Positions 43,139-51,319 of a stretch of 64,000 nt of DNA are shown one piece after another (positions within the stretch are counted from its first letter, which is position 1; each line of letters starts with the position of its first letter). The position numbers and the translations under genes are program-made. Under the pieces are notes generated by a model. It was not told the DNA's origin and ran no database searches. It saw only the letters and a list, made by a program, of their open reading frames with translations. Source of the DNA: Duganella zoogloeoides (GTDB taxonomy: Bacteria > Pseudomonadota > Gammaproteobacteria > Burkholderiales > Burkholderiaceae_D); assembly GCF_034479515.1 (NCBI RefSeq), contig NZ_CP140152.1:2728001-2792000 (forward strand). Reading direction: 5' to 3'.

Positions 43139-43429
43139 ATGCAAGAAAATGTTCAAACTGTGCTGCTCGAAATGGCGTCGCTCTTGCGGGCTTATTATGA
43201 TACGGACTGGGGCAAGGCATATGAAAAGCTCGCCAACTACATCGTAGTTTCTCCTGACGAGACCGCACGCCGGATACTGGCCAGTTATGGCGGAATGGGG
43301 TCTATCAATGACGTTGTTCTTACGTCGGGTGGACGCCCTCTGATTGAAGAGAACAACAGATTTGATTTGCTACGCTCCCAACTCAAGAGGCTATGCTTAA
43401 ATAGTCTGAATGGACCAAGTAGTAGCTAG
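43139..43429 (+). CDS. DUF6966-type small protein
   Basis: A 96-aa soluble protein of unknown function. LLRAYYDTDWGKAYEKLANY and RILASYGGMGSINDVVL, LIEENNRFDLLRSQLKRLC match my recollection of the DUF6966 pattern (a helical start, a YGGMGSxNDVVL core and a helical end). Starts at ATG 43139 about 20 bases after a linker motif. Confidence 0.72.
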   Translation: MQENVQTVLLEMASLLRAYYDTDWGKAYEKLANYIVVSPDETARRILASYGGMGSINDVVLTSGGRPLIEENNRFDLLRSQLKRLCLNSLNGPSSS

Positions 43430-43458
43430 GCCGATTCCGGCCAGGAACGGACATTCAT
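43428..43458 (+). repeat. Short cassette linker motif
   Basis: GGCCGATTCCGGCCAGGAACGGACATTC. The inverted GGCCG/CGGCC pair is clear. The right half GGCCAGGAACGGACATT is close to what the complete IS has split on its two sides. Confidence 0.65.
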
Positions 43459-43479
43459 GGAGAACATTTGCAGGCCGCG

Positions 43480-43839
43480 ATGACTAAGAAATTGTATGGT
43501 GTGGTATTTGCCTCTGCGGCAGACGCAGAATATGAGGGCATGGCTCATGTCTGGGTGCGTGACGCGAATACTGCACACTGGTTTTCCCTGTCTCGTGCTG
43601 TCGAATCCGACTGCATTGAAGTCATGGTTTCGGACCAACTCAGCTGTTATGATGAGGTTAACGTAACGCTCTCAAAAACTGGAATTCTTGTTCGGCTAAA
43701 CGATGCAGGAACACAATCGCTCGACGGCCATCATGAATATTCTATCGAATTTCATCCCGAGAGCGTAGACATAGCTGAAATTAGAGAGACTTTGGAAGTT
43801 ATTTTCAGGGGGAAATCAGGATTGCTGCTACATGTCTGA
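43480..43839 (+). CDS. Hypothetical island protein, 119 aa
   Basis: A soluble, probably beta-rich protein of unknown function: KKLYGVVFASAADAEYEGMA, VWVRDANTAHWFSLSRAVES, EYSIEFHPESVDIAEIRETL. ATG 43480 is chosen over TTG 43468. No domain recognised. Confidence 0.6.
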   Translation: MTKKLYGVVFASAADAEYEGMAHVWVRDANTAHWFSLSRAVESDCIEVMVSDQLSCYDEVNVTLSKTGILVRLNDAGTQSLDGHHEYSIEFHPESVDIAEIRETLEVIFRGKSGLLLHV

Positions 43840-43845
43840 CCATCA

Positions 43846-43878
43846 CCGCCGCAACCGGCCAGAAGCGGCCGGTCACTT
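43846..43878 (+). repeat. Short cassette linker motif
   Basis: CCGCCGCAACCGGCCAGAAG then CGGCCGGTC precedes the small membrane-protein gene. Confidence 0.6.
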
Positions 43879-43896
43879 GAAAGCGAGGTACTGGAA

Positions 43897-44118
43897 ATGA
43901 AGCTCGAGAATATTCATCGCTGGATGCTTTGCGTCGTCGGGGGAGCAGCTTTATTGTGGGTAGCATTTGGCTACTTCTTTAATCGCATGATGGCACTTAG
44001 GTATTATACGCAGCTTTGGACAGGTTTTAGCTTGTACGACACAGTCATCACCGTATTGGCGAACTACTTCATACTTACTTCGCTGTCTGGTAGATGGGCA
44101 TTATGGCTTGGCCGATAA
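43897..44118 (+). CDS. Small membrane protein, 73 aa
   Basis: Two predicted membrane helices (MLCVVGGAALLWVAFGYFF and YDTVITVLANYFILTSLSG) in a 73-aa product; GAGGTACTGGAA precedes ATG 43897. The C-terminal stop overlaps the next linker. Function unknown. Confidence 0.6.
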   Translation: MKLENIHRWMLCVVGGAALLWVAFGYFFNRMMALRYYTQLWTGFSLYDTVITVLANYFILTSLSGRWALWLGR

Positions 44119-44134
44119 CGGCCAAAAGCGTATG
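44108..44134 (+). repeat. Short cassette linker motif
   Basis: TGGCCGATAACGGCCAAAAG then CGTATG, with GGCCG/CGGCC inverted halves, at the end of the preceding gene. Confidence 0.6.
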
Positions 44135-44165
44135 CTCCAGGACTGTTTAAAAAATATAGGATGTT

Positions 44166-44459
44166 CTGAAAGTATTTCGTATAATCGGGTGGTTTTATTC
44201 CTTGATCGTCTTTTTTTTTTCGGCTAGCTTCGCTTGGTACTCTCATATTCGTTTTTCTAAATCGGTGGGCGAACACCTATTGCCCGAACTTTTACTCTTT
44301 TTTGTCACAATCCCGGCATCTCTTGCGCTTGAGCCACTCTGTGAAAGTCTCAGTATTTTTATTGATGGGCCGTCTGCTGGCCTCACTTTTCTTATGCTGT
44401 GTGGAGCTACGCAGGTAAGTGCATTATTTGTCATGGACTATTTGGTTTCTCGTAAATAG
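44166..44459 (+). CDS. Small membrane protein with uncertain start
   Basis: A hydrophobic protein of unknown function with about three membrane segments (WFYSLIVFFFSASFAWYS, LLFFVTIPASLAL, LTFLMLCGATQVSALFV). The protein-like frame begins upstream of TTG 44202 as LKVFRIIGWFYSLIVFF, with CTG 44166 the only candidate there. TTG 44202 would give 85 aa. A ten-base T run at 44211-44220 lies inside the frame and could be prone to slippage. Confidence 0.5.
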   Translation: MKVFRIIGWFYSLIVFFFSASFAWYSHIRFSKSVGEHLLPELLLFFVTIPASLALEPLCESLSIFIDGPSAGLTFLMLCGATQVSALFVMDYLVSRK

Positions 44460-44499
44460 AACGCAACAGTGAACCTTGATGCTGTGAAAGAAGCTCGCG

Positions 44500-44528
44500 T
44501 CAGGAATTGGCCAAAAGCGGAATGTCGT
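44500..44528 (+). repeat. Short cassette linker motif
   Basis: CAGGAATTGGCCAAAAGCGG then AATGTCGTG between the small membrane gene and the last island gene. Confidence 0.6.
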
Positions 44529-44570
44529 GCTTAATCGAGAATCGATACTTTATTCATCAATTCCAGCCTT

Positions 44571-45197
44571 ATGAAGAACCGCCTTGCTCAGCTCATCTTT
44601 TTAGCTTTCTTTCAAAGCACTGCGTTAGCGCAAAGCTCACTTGAGCCATGTCGAAAAGATTTCATTGATGCCTACCATGTCGGCGTCAACAAAGTCATTG
44701 ATGATGCTGTTGCCGTACCTTCTTCACTTCAGCTAACAACTTTTCCATCATTTCAGGCTGAATCTGGGTTGCGGTTAGTCGCATCCAAGGTCTACTTTGT
44801 GGAGTTTCAAACATCGTTCTGGGGCGATTCGTATGTGGTTGACCGTAAAGGAAATGGCCGCATGGACTTTACCAAGCCCAGAACGGTGGCGAAATCAAGA
44901 AGCGCTCCATTAAGCTCAGATACAGCGCAACGTATTGGGCGTGCGTACTCAAAAGCTATTACTGAAGCAACACAATCGGGCAGGACGGGATTGGATGGGA
45001 CCGCTTACGTGCTTTCGACGGGGAAGGGAGATTGCGCGTGGGCTTGGTCTCCGGAGCCGAATTCTCAGAATGGGCAATTAATCGAGTTGATGCGAAGATT
45101 GGAGACGCACACCAAATTCTCGTCTTTAATTGATTTACAAAGAAGTGAAAAGTCTATCATTCAACTTCTCAACACCATCGAGAGAGTGGGAAAATAA
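44571..45197 (+). CDS. Hypothetical secreted protein, last gene of the island
   Basis: A 208-aa protein with a signal peptide (NRLAQLIFLAFFQSTALAQ) and a soluble domain of unknown function (VYFVEFQTSFWGDSYVVDRK, DTAQRIGRAYSKAITEATQS, GDCAWAWSPEP). Two cysteines in the mature part. No family recognised. Confidence 0.7.
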   Translation: MKNRLAQLIFLAFFQSTALAQSSLEPCRKDFIDAYHVGVNKVIDDAVAVPSSLQLTTFPSFQAESGLRLVASKVYFVEFQTSFWGDSYVVDRKGNGRMDFTKPRTVAKSRSAPLSSDTAQRIGRAYSKAITEATQSGRTGLDGTAYVLSTGKGDCAWAWSPEPNSQNGQLIELMRRLETHTKFSSLIDLQRSEKSIIQLLNTIERVGK

Positions 45198-45403
45198 TCT
45201 GCGTACTTCAGCTAAGGGGCGAAAACAGTCATTCGCAATATTCCGCTAATTCTGCAAATTACCCAAAAATTAATACCCAGCTAGCGTAACTCCTGCGCTT
45301 CCGAACCCGTCAGTGGCATGCATGAATGCGTTCGCAGAGTATTTAAGAAATCCGACTTCATACCAGCGCTGGTGTCAAACCTTATAGCTCATCCACAGCC
45401 ATA
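45198..45403. other. Right edge of the island with a partial long linker
   Basis: The stretch 45211-45233 (CAGCTAAGGGGCGAAAACAG) resembles the start of the long linker copy 2 (GCTTAGGGGCGAAAAC), suggesting a terminal half-linker. The remainder is AT-rich with no gene. High G+C resumes at about 45404. Confidence 0.5.
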
Positions 45404-46708
45404 TCATGTGTAGCTGTACTTGACCAGGAATACCACGGCGATAATCCACACCACCGGCTTGACCTGGCGCGCCTGGCCGGTCAGTAGCTTGAGGCCGGCG
45501 TAGGTGATGAAGCCGAAGGCGATGCCGTGCGCGATTGAATAGGTAAACGGAATCACCAGCGCGGTGATGGCGGCCGGCACGCTTTCGGTGGTCTCGGTCC
45601 AGTCGACCTCCACCAGGTCGCGCAGCATCAGGCACGCGACAAACAGCAGCGCGGGCGCGGTAGCGTAGGCGGGTACCACGCGGGCGATCGGCGCGAAGAA
45701 CAGGGCGGCCAGGAACAGTGCCGCGACCACCACGGCGGTCAGGCCCGTGCGGCCACCGGCCTGCACGCCGGCCGCGCTCTCCAGGTAGGCGGTGGTGCTG
45801 GACGTGCCCAACATGGAGCCGGCCAGGATGGCGCCGCTGTCGGCCATCAGCGCCTTGTTCAGGCGCGCCATCTTGCCGCCGACCAGCAGGCCGGCGCGGC
45901 TGGCCACGCCCATCAGGGTGCCGGTGGCGTCGAACAATTCCACCAGGAAGAACACCAGCACCACGTTGAACAAGCCGATCGACAGGGCGCCGGACAGGTC
46001 GAGGTGGAAGAAGGTCGGTGCGATCGATGGCGGCAGCGACATGAAGCCGTTGAAGGTATTGCCGCCGAAGAAAAAACTGAGCACGGTGACGGCAACGATG
46101 CCGATCAGCAAAGCCCCCGGCACTTTCAGGCGGTCCAGGGTGACGATCAGCAGGAAGCCGAACACGGCCATGATGGTGTGCGGATTATGCATGTCGCCTA
46201 CCGTGACCAGGGTGGCGGGGCTGCCGACCACCAGGCCCGAGCTTTTCATGGCGATCAGGGCCAGGAAAAGTCCGAGGCCCACGGTGATAGCCACCCGCAA
46301 CGAGTGCGGGATGCCGTTGACGATGTGCTCGCGCACCTTAAAAATGCTGACCAGGAAGAACAGGCAGCCGGAAATGAAGACCGCGCCCAGCGCCGATTGC
46401 CACGGCACGCCCATGCCCAGCACCACGGCGTAGGCGAAATAGGCGTTCAGGCCCATGCCGGGCGCCATGCCGATCGGGTAGTTGGCATACAGGCCCATGA
46501 TCAGGCTGCCGATGGCGGCGGCCACGCAGGTGGCCACGAACACCGCGTCGCGCGGCATGCCGGCGTCGCCGAGGATGGTGGGGTTGACGAAGATAATGTA
46601 GGCCATCGTCAGGAAGGTGGTAATGCCGGCCACCACCTCGGTGCGTACGTTGCTGCCATGCTCGGGGAGCTGGAAAAATCGGGAAATCGGGGACTGATGA
46701 GAGGACAC
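45404..46708 (-). CDS. NCS2-family adenine/guanine/hypoxanthine permease
   Basis: A 434-aa purine permease of the AzgA/PbuG branch with about 12-13 helices. Motifs include VVAGITTFLTMAYIIFVNP, GLYANYPIGMAPGMGLNAYF, VELFDATGTLMGVASRAG, and GTSSTTAYLESAAGVQAGGR followed by TGLTAVVV. The frame extends to 46759; GTG 46708 has AGGAG six bases upstream and gives the usual N-terminus. It probably imports purine bases by proton symport. Substrate preference unknown. Confidence 0.92.
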   Translation of the reverse strand: MSSHQSPISRFFQLPEHGSNVRTEVVAGITTFLTMAYIIFVNPTILGDAGMPRDAVFVATCVAAAIGSLIMGLYANYPIGMAPGMGLNAYFAYAVVLGMGVPWQSALGAVFISGCLFFLVSIFKVREHIVNGIPHSLRVAITVGLGLFLALIAMKSSGLVVGSPATLVTVGDMHNPHTIMAVFGFLLIVTLDRLKVPGALLIGIVAVTVLSFFFGGNTFNGFMSLPPSIAPTFFHLDLSGALSIGLFNVVLVFFLVELFDATGTLMGVASRAGLLVGGKMARLNKALMADSGAILAGSMLGTSSTTAYLESAAGVQAGGRTGLTAVVVAALFLAALFFAPIARVVPAYATAPALLFVACLMLRDLVEVDWTETTESVPAAITALVIPFTYSIAHGIAFGFITYAGLKLLTGQARQVKPVVWIIAVVFLVKYSYT

Positions 46709-46777
46709 GGGGGGCTCCTGCGGTAGCGGCGGTTTTTTTGCGAGGGCGAACAATAGCACGGATGGGCTATCTTTTTT

Positions 46778-48766
46778 TCATGGGGCCAGCGCGTAGCCGT
46801 CGCGACCCTGACGCTTGGCCTGGTACAGCGCGGCGTCGGCGCGCGCCACCAGCGCGGCTGGGGCCAGGTCGTCGCCGTCGAGCAAGGCGATGCCGATGCT
46901 GGTGGTGACCAGCAAGGGCGCGCCGTCCACGGTGAATGGCACCCGGATCGCGGCGACGATTTTTTGCGCCATCCGCGCCGCTTCGTCGGCCTGGTCCACC
47001 TGCTCGAAGATGATGACGAATTCGTCGCCGGCAATGCGCGCCACCGTATCGGCCGCGCGCACGTTGGCGCCCAGGCGGGTGGCGAATTCGCACAGCACGG
47101 CGTCGCCGGCGGCGTGGCCCAGGCTGTCGTTGATGGATTTGAAGCGGTCGATGTCGAGATAGGCCAGCGCGAGCGGCATGCGGTTGCGGCGCGCCCGCAC
47201 CACGGCCTGTTGCAGCACTTCCTCGAAGTACAGGCGGTTGGCAATGCCCGTCAGCGGATCGATGCGGGCCAGTTGGGTCAGCCGCTCTTCGAACGCCACC
47301 CGTTCGGTGATGTCGTGCAAAAACGCCGTGGCATAGTAGGCGCCGCCATGGCGGATCGAGCCGACCGACAGTTCGACCGGCACTTCGTGGCCGTCGCGGT
47401 GCAGGGCGGTGATGCGCACCCGCGCGTTGATCAGGCGCCCCATGCGGCCTTCGCCAAACGCCTGCATGCCGGCCTGGTGCGCGCCGCGCATGGCCGGCGG
47501 CACGATCAGTTCGGCGATATCGCGGCCCAGCGCTTCGGCACGGCGCCAGCCGAACGTGCGTTCGGCCGCTTCGTTCCAGTTAGTGATGGCGCCGTCGGCC
47601 GCGCAGCTGACAAATGCGTCCGGCGCCCGCTCGAGGATGCTGCTGATCAGCGCTTCGCTGTCGCGCACCGCCTTTTGCGCCGCTTCGCGCTCGGCCATCA
47701 GCTCGTGGAATGCGCCGGCCAGGTCGCCGATCTCGTCGGGGCGGCACGGTTGCAACACGCCGATGTCGGCGCTGCCGTTGCGGATCTCGCCGATGTGCTG
47801 GCGCAGCAAGCTCAGCGGGCGCAACATGGCGCGGACCGCCAGCCAGGCCATCACGCCGGCCATGGCCGCAAACGCGGCCGCTGCCAGCATGCCCTTGTGG
47901 CGCATGGCGATCATCGGTGCAAATGCCTCATCGACCGGGTAGCGGGCGCCGACGATCCAGTCCGCGCTGCGCAAGCGCTTATAGGAATAGATGCTGGGCG
48001 TGCCATCTTGTCCAGTCGCCTCGGTCCAGCCTTCGAACCCTTCCAGCGCCCGTTGCATGCCAAGATTGAGGTTGTCACGCTTGGTCACGTCTTCGAGCAG
48101 CAACGCGCGGTCCGGGTGCTGGACCAGGATGCCGCGGGTGGTGAAGATGAACGAGTAACCGGTGCGTCCCGATCGTTGCCCGGCCACCTGTTCCAGCATG
48201 CTGGAGTCCGCAAGATCGAGGCTGCCGCCCAGCATCATGGTGGCACGGCCTTCAGCGTCTTTCACCGGTTGCATGATCACCACTGCCGGCGCGCCGGTCA
48301 TCACGCTCTTGTAGGGCGGCGAAACGATGGCCTTGCCGTCTGCCAGCACCTTGGCCAGGTAGGCGCGCAGCGAGGCGCTGGTGTCAAGCGTGGCCACGCC
48401 TTGGCCCTGGGTGTGCAGCAGGTCGCCCTGCCGGTTGTAGATGACCAGGTTGCGAAACTCGCGCCGCGCGATCGGGTGGCGGTTGACGAACTCGAGCATG
48501 TCTGCCGCGCTGGCGGTGGCTGCCGGCGGCAAGTCTTCGGCCAGGCTGGCCAGCAGCAGCTTTTTGGCGTTCAATTGCGCGTCGATCTGGGCAGCCGATG
48601 ATGACAGCAATGCAAATTGCTGGTTGCCGATAATGGCTTTCATGTCGCGCTCCGCCAGTACCAGCGCCACCCACGTCACGATCATGGTGGCGGCCAGCAC
48701 CAGCAAAATCACGACCAGGGTCATGCGAAACTTGAGACTCCGTGGCAGGATGACGGCTACGTCCAT
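46778..48766 (-). CDS. Cache-HAMP-PAS-GGDEF membrane protein
   Basis: A 662-aa inner-membrane protein. Helix 1 (MTLVVILLVLAATMIVTWVA), a periplasmic dCache-like domain (LQPVKDAEGRATMMLGGSLD-like region, GRTGYSFIFTTRGILVQHPD), a second helix, HAMP (LRPLSLLRQHIGEIRNGSAD), PAS (ILERAPDAFVSCAADGAITN) and a GGDEF domain. The signature is RIAGDEFVIIFE, with Ala in place of the first Gly; flanking IDPLTGIANRLYF and DIDRFKSINDSLGHAAGD are normal, so cyclase activity is possible but less certain. Start ATG 48766 chosen over 48883. Confidence 0.92.
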   Translation of the reverse strand: MDVAVILPRSLKFRMTLVVILLVLAATMIVTWVALVLAERDMKAIIGNQQFALLSSSAAQIDAQLNAKKLLLASLAEDLPPAATASAADMLEFVNRHPIARREFRNLVIYNRQGDLLHTQGQGVATLDTSASLRAYLAKVLADGKAIVSPPYKSVMTGAPAVVIMQPVKDAEGRATMMLGGSLDLADSSMLEQVAGQRSGRTGYSFIFTTRGILVQHPDRALLLEDVTKRDNLNLGMQRALEGFEGWTEATGQDGTPSIYSYKRLRSADWIVGARYPVDEAFAPMIAMRHKGMLAAAAFAAMAGVMAWLAVRAMLRPLSLLRQHIGEIRNGSADIGVLQPCRPDEIGDLAGAFHELMAEREAAQKAVRDSEALISSILERAPDAFVSCAADGAITNWNEAAERTFGWRRAEALGRDIAELIVPPAMRGAHQAGMQAFGEGRMGRLINARVRITALHRDGHEVPVELSVGSIRHGGAYYATAFLHDITERVAFEERLTQLARIDPLTGIANRLYFEEVLQQAVVRARRNRMPLALAYLDIDRFKSINDSLGHAAGDAVLCEFATRLGANVRAADTVARIAGDEFVIIFEQVDQADEAARMAQKIVAAIRVPFTVDGAPLLVTTSIGIALLDGDDLAPAALVARADAALYQAKRQGRDGYALAP

Positions 48767-48922
48767 GGTGCGCTTTTCGAGGGGGGCTGAACCTAGTATT
48801 GCATAGGAGACAGAGTTACACCAGCAAGCGCTGGTGTAGTGTGGCAATAGTGTCGGCAGTCGTGCGACTTCCGCGCTCAGCATTCATTAGGATAGGCCAT
48901 GCGAATGTTTAAGGAGTACGAC

Positions 48923-49141
48923 ATGCCCAGAGGCGCCAACCCCAAGCGCGAGCGCGAATTCAAGGAACTGGAACAGAAGTTCAAGCAGGAGGGCCGCTAC
49001 CCTGGCCACGAGGAGGAAGTCGCCGCCCGCATCGTCAACCAGCAGCGCGCCGACGCCGGCGAGACCAAGGAACCGCAAGGCGGTCGCACCGGCACCGGTT
49101 ATCGCCGACGAAACACGGTACGGCGTGCCAAAGCGTCGTGA
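48923..49141 (+). CDS. Small charged conserved protein
   Basis: A 72-aa, strongly charged protein (MPRGANPKREREFKELEQKF). AAGGAG at 48911-48916 decides for ATG 48923 over the upstream ATGs. Similar short proteins beginning MPRGANPKRER occur in many proteobacteria, with no demonstrated function I can name. A strong terminator follows directly. Confidence 0.75.
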   Translation: MPRGANPKREREFKELEQKFKQEGRYPGHEEEVAARIVNQQRADAGETKEPQGGRTGTGYRRRNTVRRAKAS

Positions 49142-49184
49142 CAAAAAAATGGCCGGTCCCTTGGGGAACCGGCCATTTTTTTGC
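49142..49184 (+). terminator. Rho-independent terminator
   Basis: AAAAAAATGGCCGGT and ACCGGCCATTTTTTT pair around a short loop (about 49143-49182), a long GC stem with T-run immediately after the small charged gene. Confidence 0.9.
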
Positions 49185-49219
49185 TAGTATCCTGCCTCAC
49201 AATATTTTCCGCCTTCTCA

Positions 49220-50005
49220 ATGAATTTGATCCAGCGTTCGGCCGCCGCCGTGTTCGTTGCCGGTGGCCTGCTGGCCGCCAGCCTGGCAGCCGCCAGCCAA
49301 TGCCCGACCCATTATGTCGATGGCCGTCCCCCTGAAATTCTCAATCGCAAGATGGAAGCAGCTACCACCGAACTCTGCTACGGCGTGTTTGGTGTCATGC
49401 ATTCCGGCATCACCCGCACGCCGCTGTGGTCGGCCGAGCATCTGAAGGTGGACAATCTCGAGGCCGCCAAGGACTTGTCGCGCGAGAACTCTTTCCATGC
49501 TGAAAAACGGTTGCCGGCCATTGCCCGCGCCGAGCTGGCCGACTATGCGCGCAGCGGCTACGATCGCGGCCACATGGCGCCCAATGCCGACATGCCCGAC
49601 CGCAGCACCCAGCGCGAAAGCTTTACCCTGGCCAATATGGTGCCGCAAGATGGCGATATCAACCGCAACCTGTGGGCAGGCATCGAAGGCGTGGTGCGCG
49701 GCATGGCCAGGAAAGAAGGCGACCTCTACGTGCTGACCGGGCCGGCCTTCATCGGCAGCAACTTGCAAAAAGTCGGCAGGGTGCTGGTACCCACCCATTT
49801 GTACAAGCTCGTGTATAGCCCGCGCCAGCGCGCCGGCGGCGCCTATTTTGTCGAGAACAAGGCCGGCGCCACCTACGAGACCCTGACCGTGGCGCAACTG
49901 GAAAGCCGGATCGGCATCGATCTGCTACCGTCGTTGTCGGCGCGCGAAAAACAAGTGATGCTGCGCCTGCCCAATGTGCGTCAACGCAAGGAACGGAGTA
50001 AATAA
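49220..50005 (+). CDS. Secreted DNA/RNA non-specific endonuclease (NUC family)
   Basis: A 261-aa exported nuclease. A signal peptide (ending AAASQ about residue 27) precedes the beta-beta-alpha metal-type nuclease core, with catalytic DRGHMAPNADMPDR and metal-binding Asn in MVPQDGDINRNLW. The family cuts DNA and RNA nonspecifically with Mg2+. Start ATG 49220 rather than 49181. TAATG overlap with the following small gene. Confidence 0.93.
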   Translation: MNLIQRSAAAVFVAGGLLAASLAAASQCPTHYVDGRPPEILNRKMEAATTELCYGVFGVMHSGITRTPLWSAEHLKVDNLEAAKDLSRENSFHAEKRLPAIARAELADYARSGYDRGHMAPNADMPDRSTQRESFTLANMVPQDGDINRNLWAGIEGVVRGMARKEGDLYVLTGPAFIGSNLQKVGRVLVPTHLYKLVYSPRQRAGGAYFVENKAGATYETLTVAQLESRIGIDLLPSLSAREKQVMLRLPNVRQRKERSK

Positions 50006-50253
50006 TGACTTTCAAACCCTATGCCAACGAAGCGGACGTGCTGACCATCGGCCGTCTCACCATCGAAAACCGGCTCGACCGCATCACCATCAGCGGCGAC
50101 ATCGATCTGACCGCCGACCAGGCCGGCCTGGCCGGTGCCCGCGACTTGCACCGCCTGCTGGGCGACGTGGTGAAACATCTGGAAGCGCGGCAGGACTTGC
50201 CGAAGCAGTTGCCACCCCCCACCGTGGAAACGGTGGACAACCCGTTCGCCTGA
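50005..50253 (+). CDS. Hypothetical 82-aa protein coupled to the nuclease
   Basis: ATG 50005 overlaps the nuclease stop (TAATG) and has CGGAGT upstream. The product (LTIGRLTIENRLDRITISGD ... DLHRLLGDVVKHLEARQDLP) is cytoplasmic with no signal or membrane segment. Tight coupling to an exported nuclease could suggest an immunity-like role, but no evidence beyond position supports this. Confidence 0.75.
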   Translation: MTFKPYANEADVLTIGRLTIENRLDRITISGDIDLTADQAGLAGARDLHRLLGDVVKHLEARQDLPKQLPPPTVETVDNPFA

Positions 50254-50268
50254 GGCCGTTCTAAAGGC

Positions 50269-51276
50269 TCAAGCCAGCAATTCGCTATTGGGCAGGCTGA
50301 TACGGTTGCGGCCCATGTGTTTGGCGCGGTACAGCGCCGAATCGGCCGTCGCCACCAACTGGCTGGGATCGGTATCGTGCGAGGGCAGGGCGGTGGCGGC
50401 GCCGATGCTTACCGTCACCACGTGCGGCTGGCTGCCCAGGTTGGGCAGGTGCAGTTGCTCGACCCGGCAGCGGATCCGTTCCGCCACGATTGCCGCCCCT
50501 TTCAGCGACTGGTTGGGCAGGATCACCGCGAATTCTTCACCGCCGTAGCGCGCTACCAGGTCGTTGGTGCGCATCTCGTTGGCGACGGCGGCGGCAATGC
50601 GCTGCAGGCATTCGTCGCCACCGAGGTGGCCGTAGGCATCGTTGTACTGCTTGAAATTATCCACGTCCACCATCAGCAACGACAATGGCTGCTGCTGGCG
50701 CAGTGCGCGCTGCCACTCCGCTTGCAGGGTGTTGTCGAAGCAGCGGCGGTTGGCCAGGCCGGTCAGGCCGTCGCAGGTGGCCAGCTGTTCCAGCGCCACC
50801 TGGGCGCGTTTTTCGTCGGTGACATCGCGCAGGGTTTCCACCACAGCCAGCAACTTGCCGCTGGCGTCGAGTATCGGGCTGGCGTCGGCCGCCAGGAACC
50901 GGCGCCTTCCCACGCGCGGCATGTCGCACCAGTTTTGCGAGCCCAGGCTGGCGTCGGCTTCGCCGGAGCGCGCCGGCCGGCCTGTGCCTGTCGCCAGCTG
51001 GCGGCTGCCTTCGATCACCAGGTCGGCCAGGGTGGGGCGCCGGTCTTCGTAAAACGCTTGCCAGTGGTTGTCGGTACCCAGCACCTCCCACGCCTGCACG
51101 CCGGTCAGGCGTTCGCAGGCGGCGTTCCAGATGATCACCTTGCCGTCGATATCGATGACGAAAGTCGGTATCACCAGCGATTGCAACATATTGAGCGCAA
51201 AGCCGTGCTGCTGGTTTGCCTGGGACAATTCCGTAGTGTGCAACATCATGTGCGAAACCTTGTGCGTACTGTTCAT
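50269..51276 (-). CDS. PAS-GGDEF diguanylate cyclase
   Basis: A 335-aa soluble protein with a PAS domain (about 25-150; LVIPTFVIDIDGKVIIWNAA) and a GGDEF domain (165-330) with LTGLANRRCFDN, MVDVDNFKQYNDAYGHLGGD and an intact ARYGGEEFAVILP. AAAGGA precedes the ATG. c-di-GMP synthesis expected; signal unknown. Confidence 0.95.
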   Translation of the reverse strand: MNSTHKVSHMMLHTTELSQANQQHGFALNMLQSLVIPTFVIDIDGKVIIWNAACERLTGVQAWEVLGTDNHWQAFYEDRRPTLADLVIEGSRQLATGTGRPARSGEADASLGSQNWCDMPRVGRRRFLAADASPILDASGKLLAVVETLRDVTDEKRAQVALEQLATCDGLTGLANRRCFDNTLQAEWQRALRQQQPLSLLMVDVDNFKQYNDAYGHLGGDECLQRIAAAVANEMRTNDLVARYGGEEFAVILPNQSLKGAAIVAERIRCRVEQLHLPNLGSQPHVVTVSIGAATALPSHDTDPSQLVATADSALYRAKHMGRNRISLPNSELLA

Positions 51277-51319
51277 GACGTCCTTTGCTGGTCGGCGGAT
51301 GGACTACTGGATTAACGAC

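Noticed and set aside
33994..45240. A classical integron with intI and attC sites
   Set aside because: No integrase gene is present in the window, and apart from an isolated GTTAGAC near 36249 I see no paired attC core sites. The cassette-like look is reported as a hypothesis instead.
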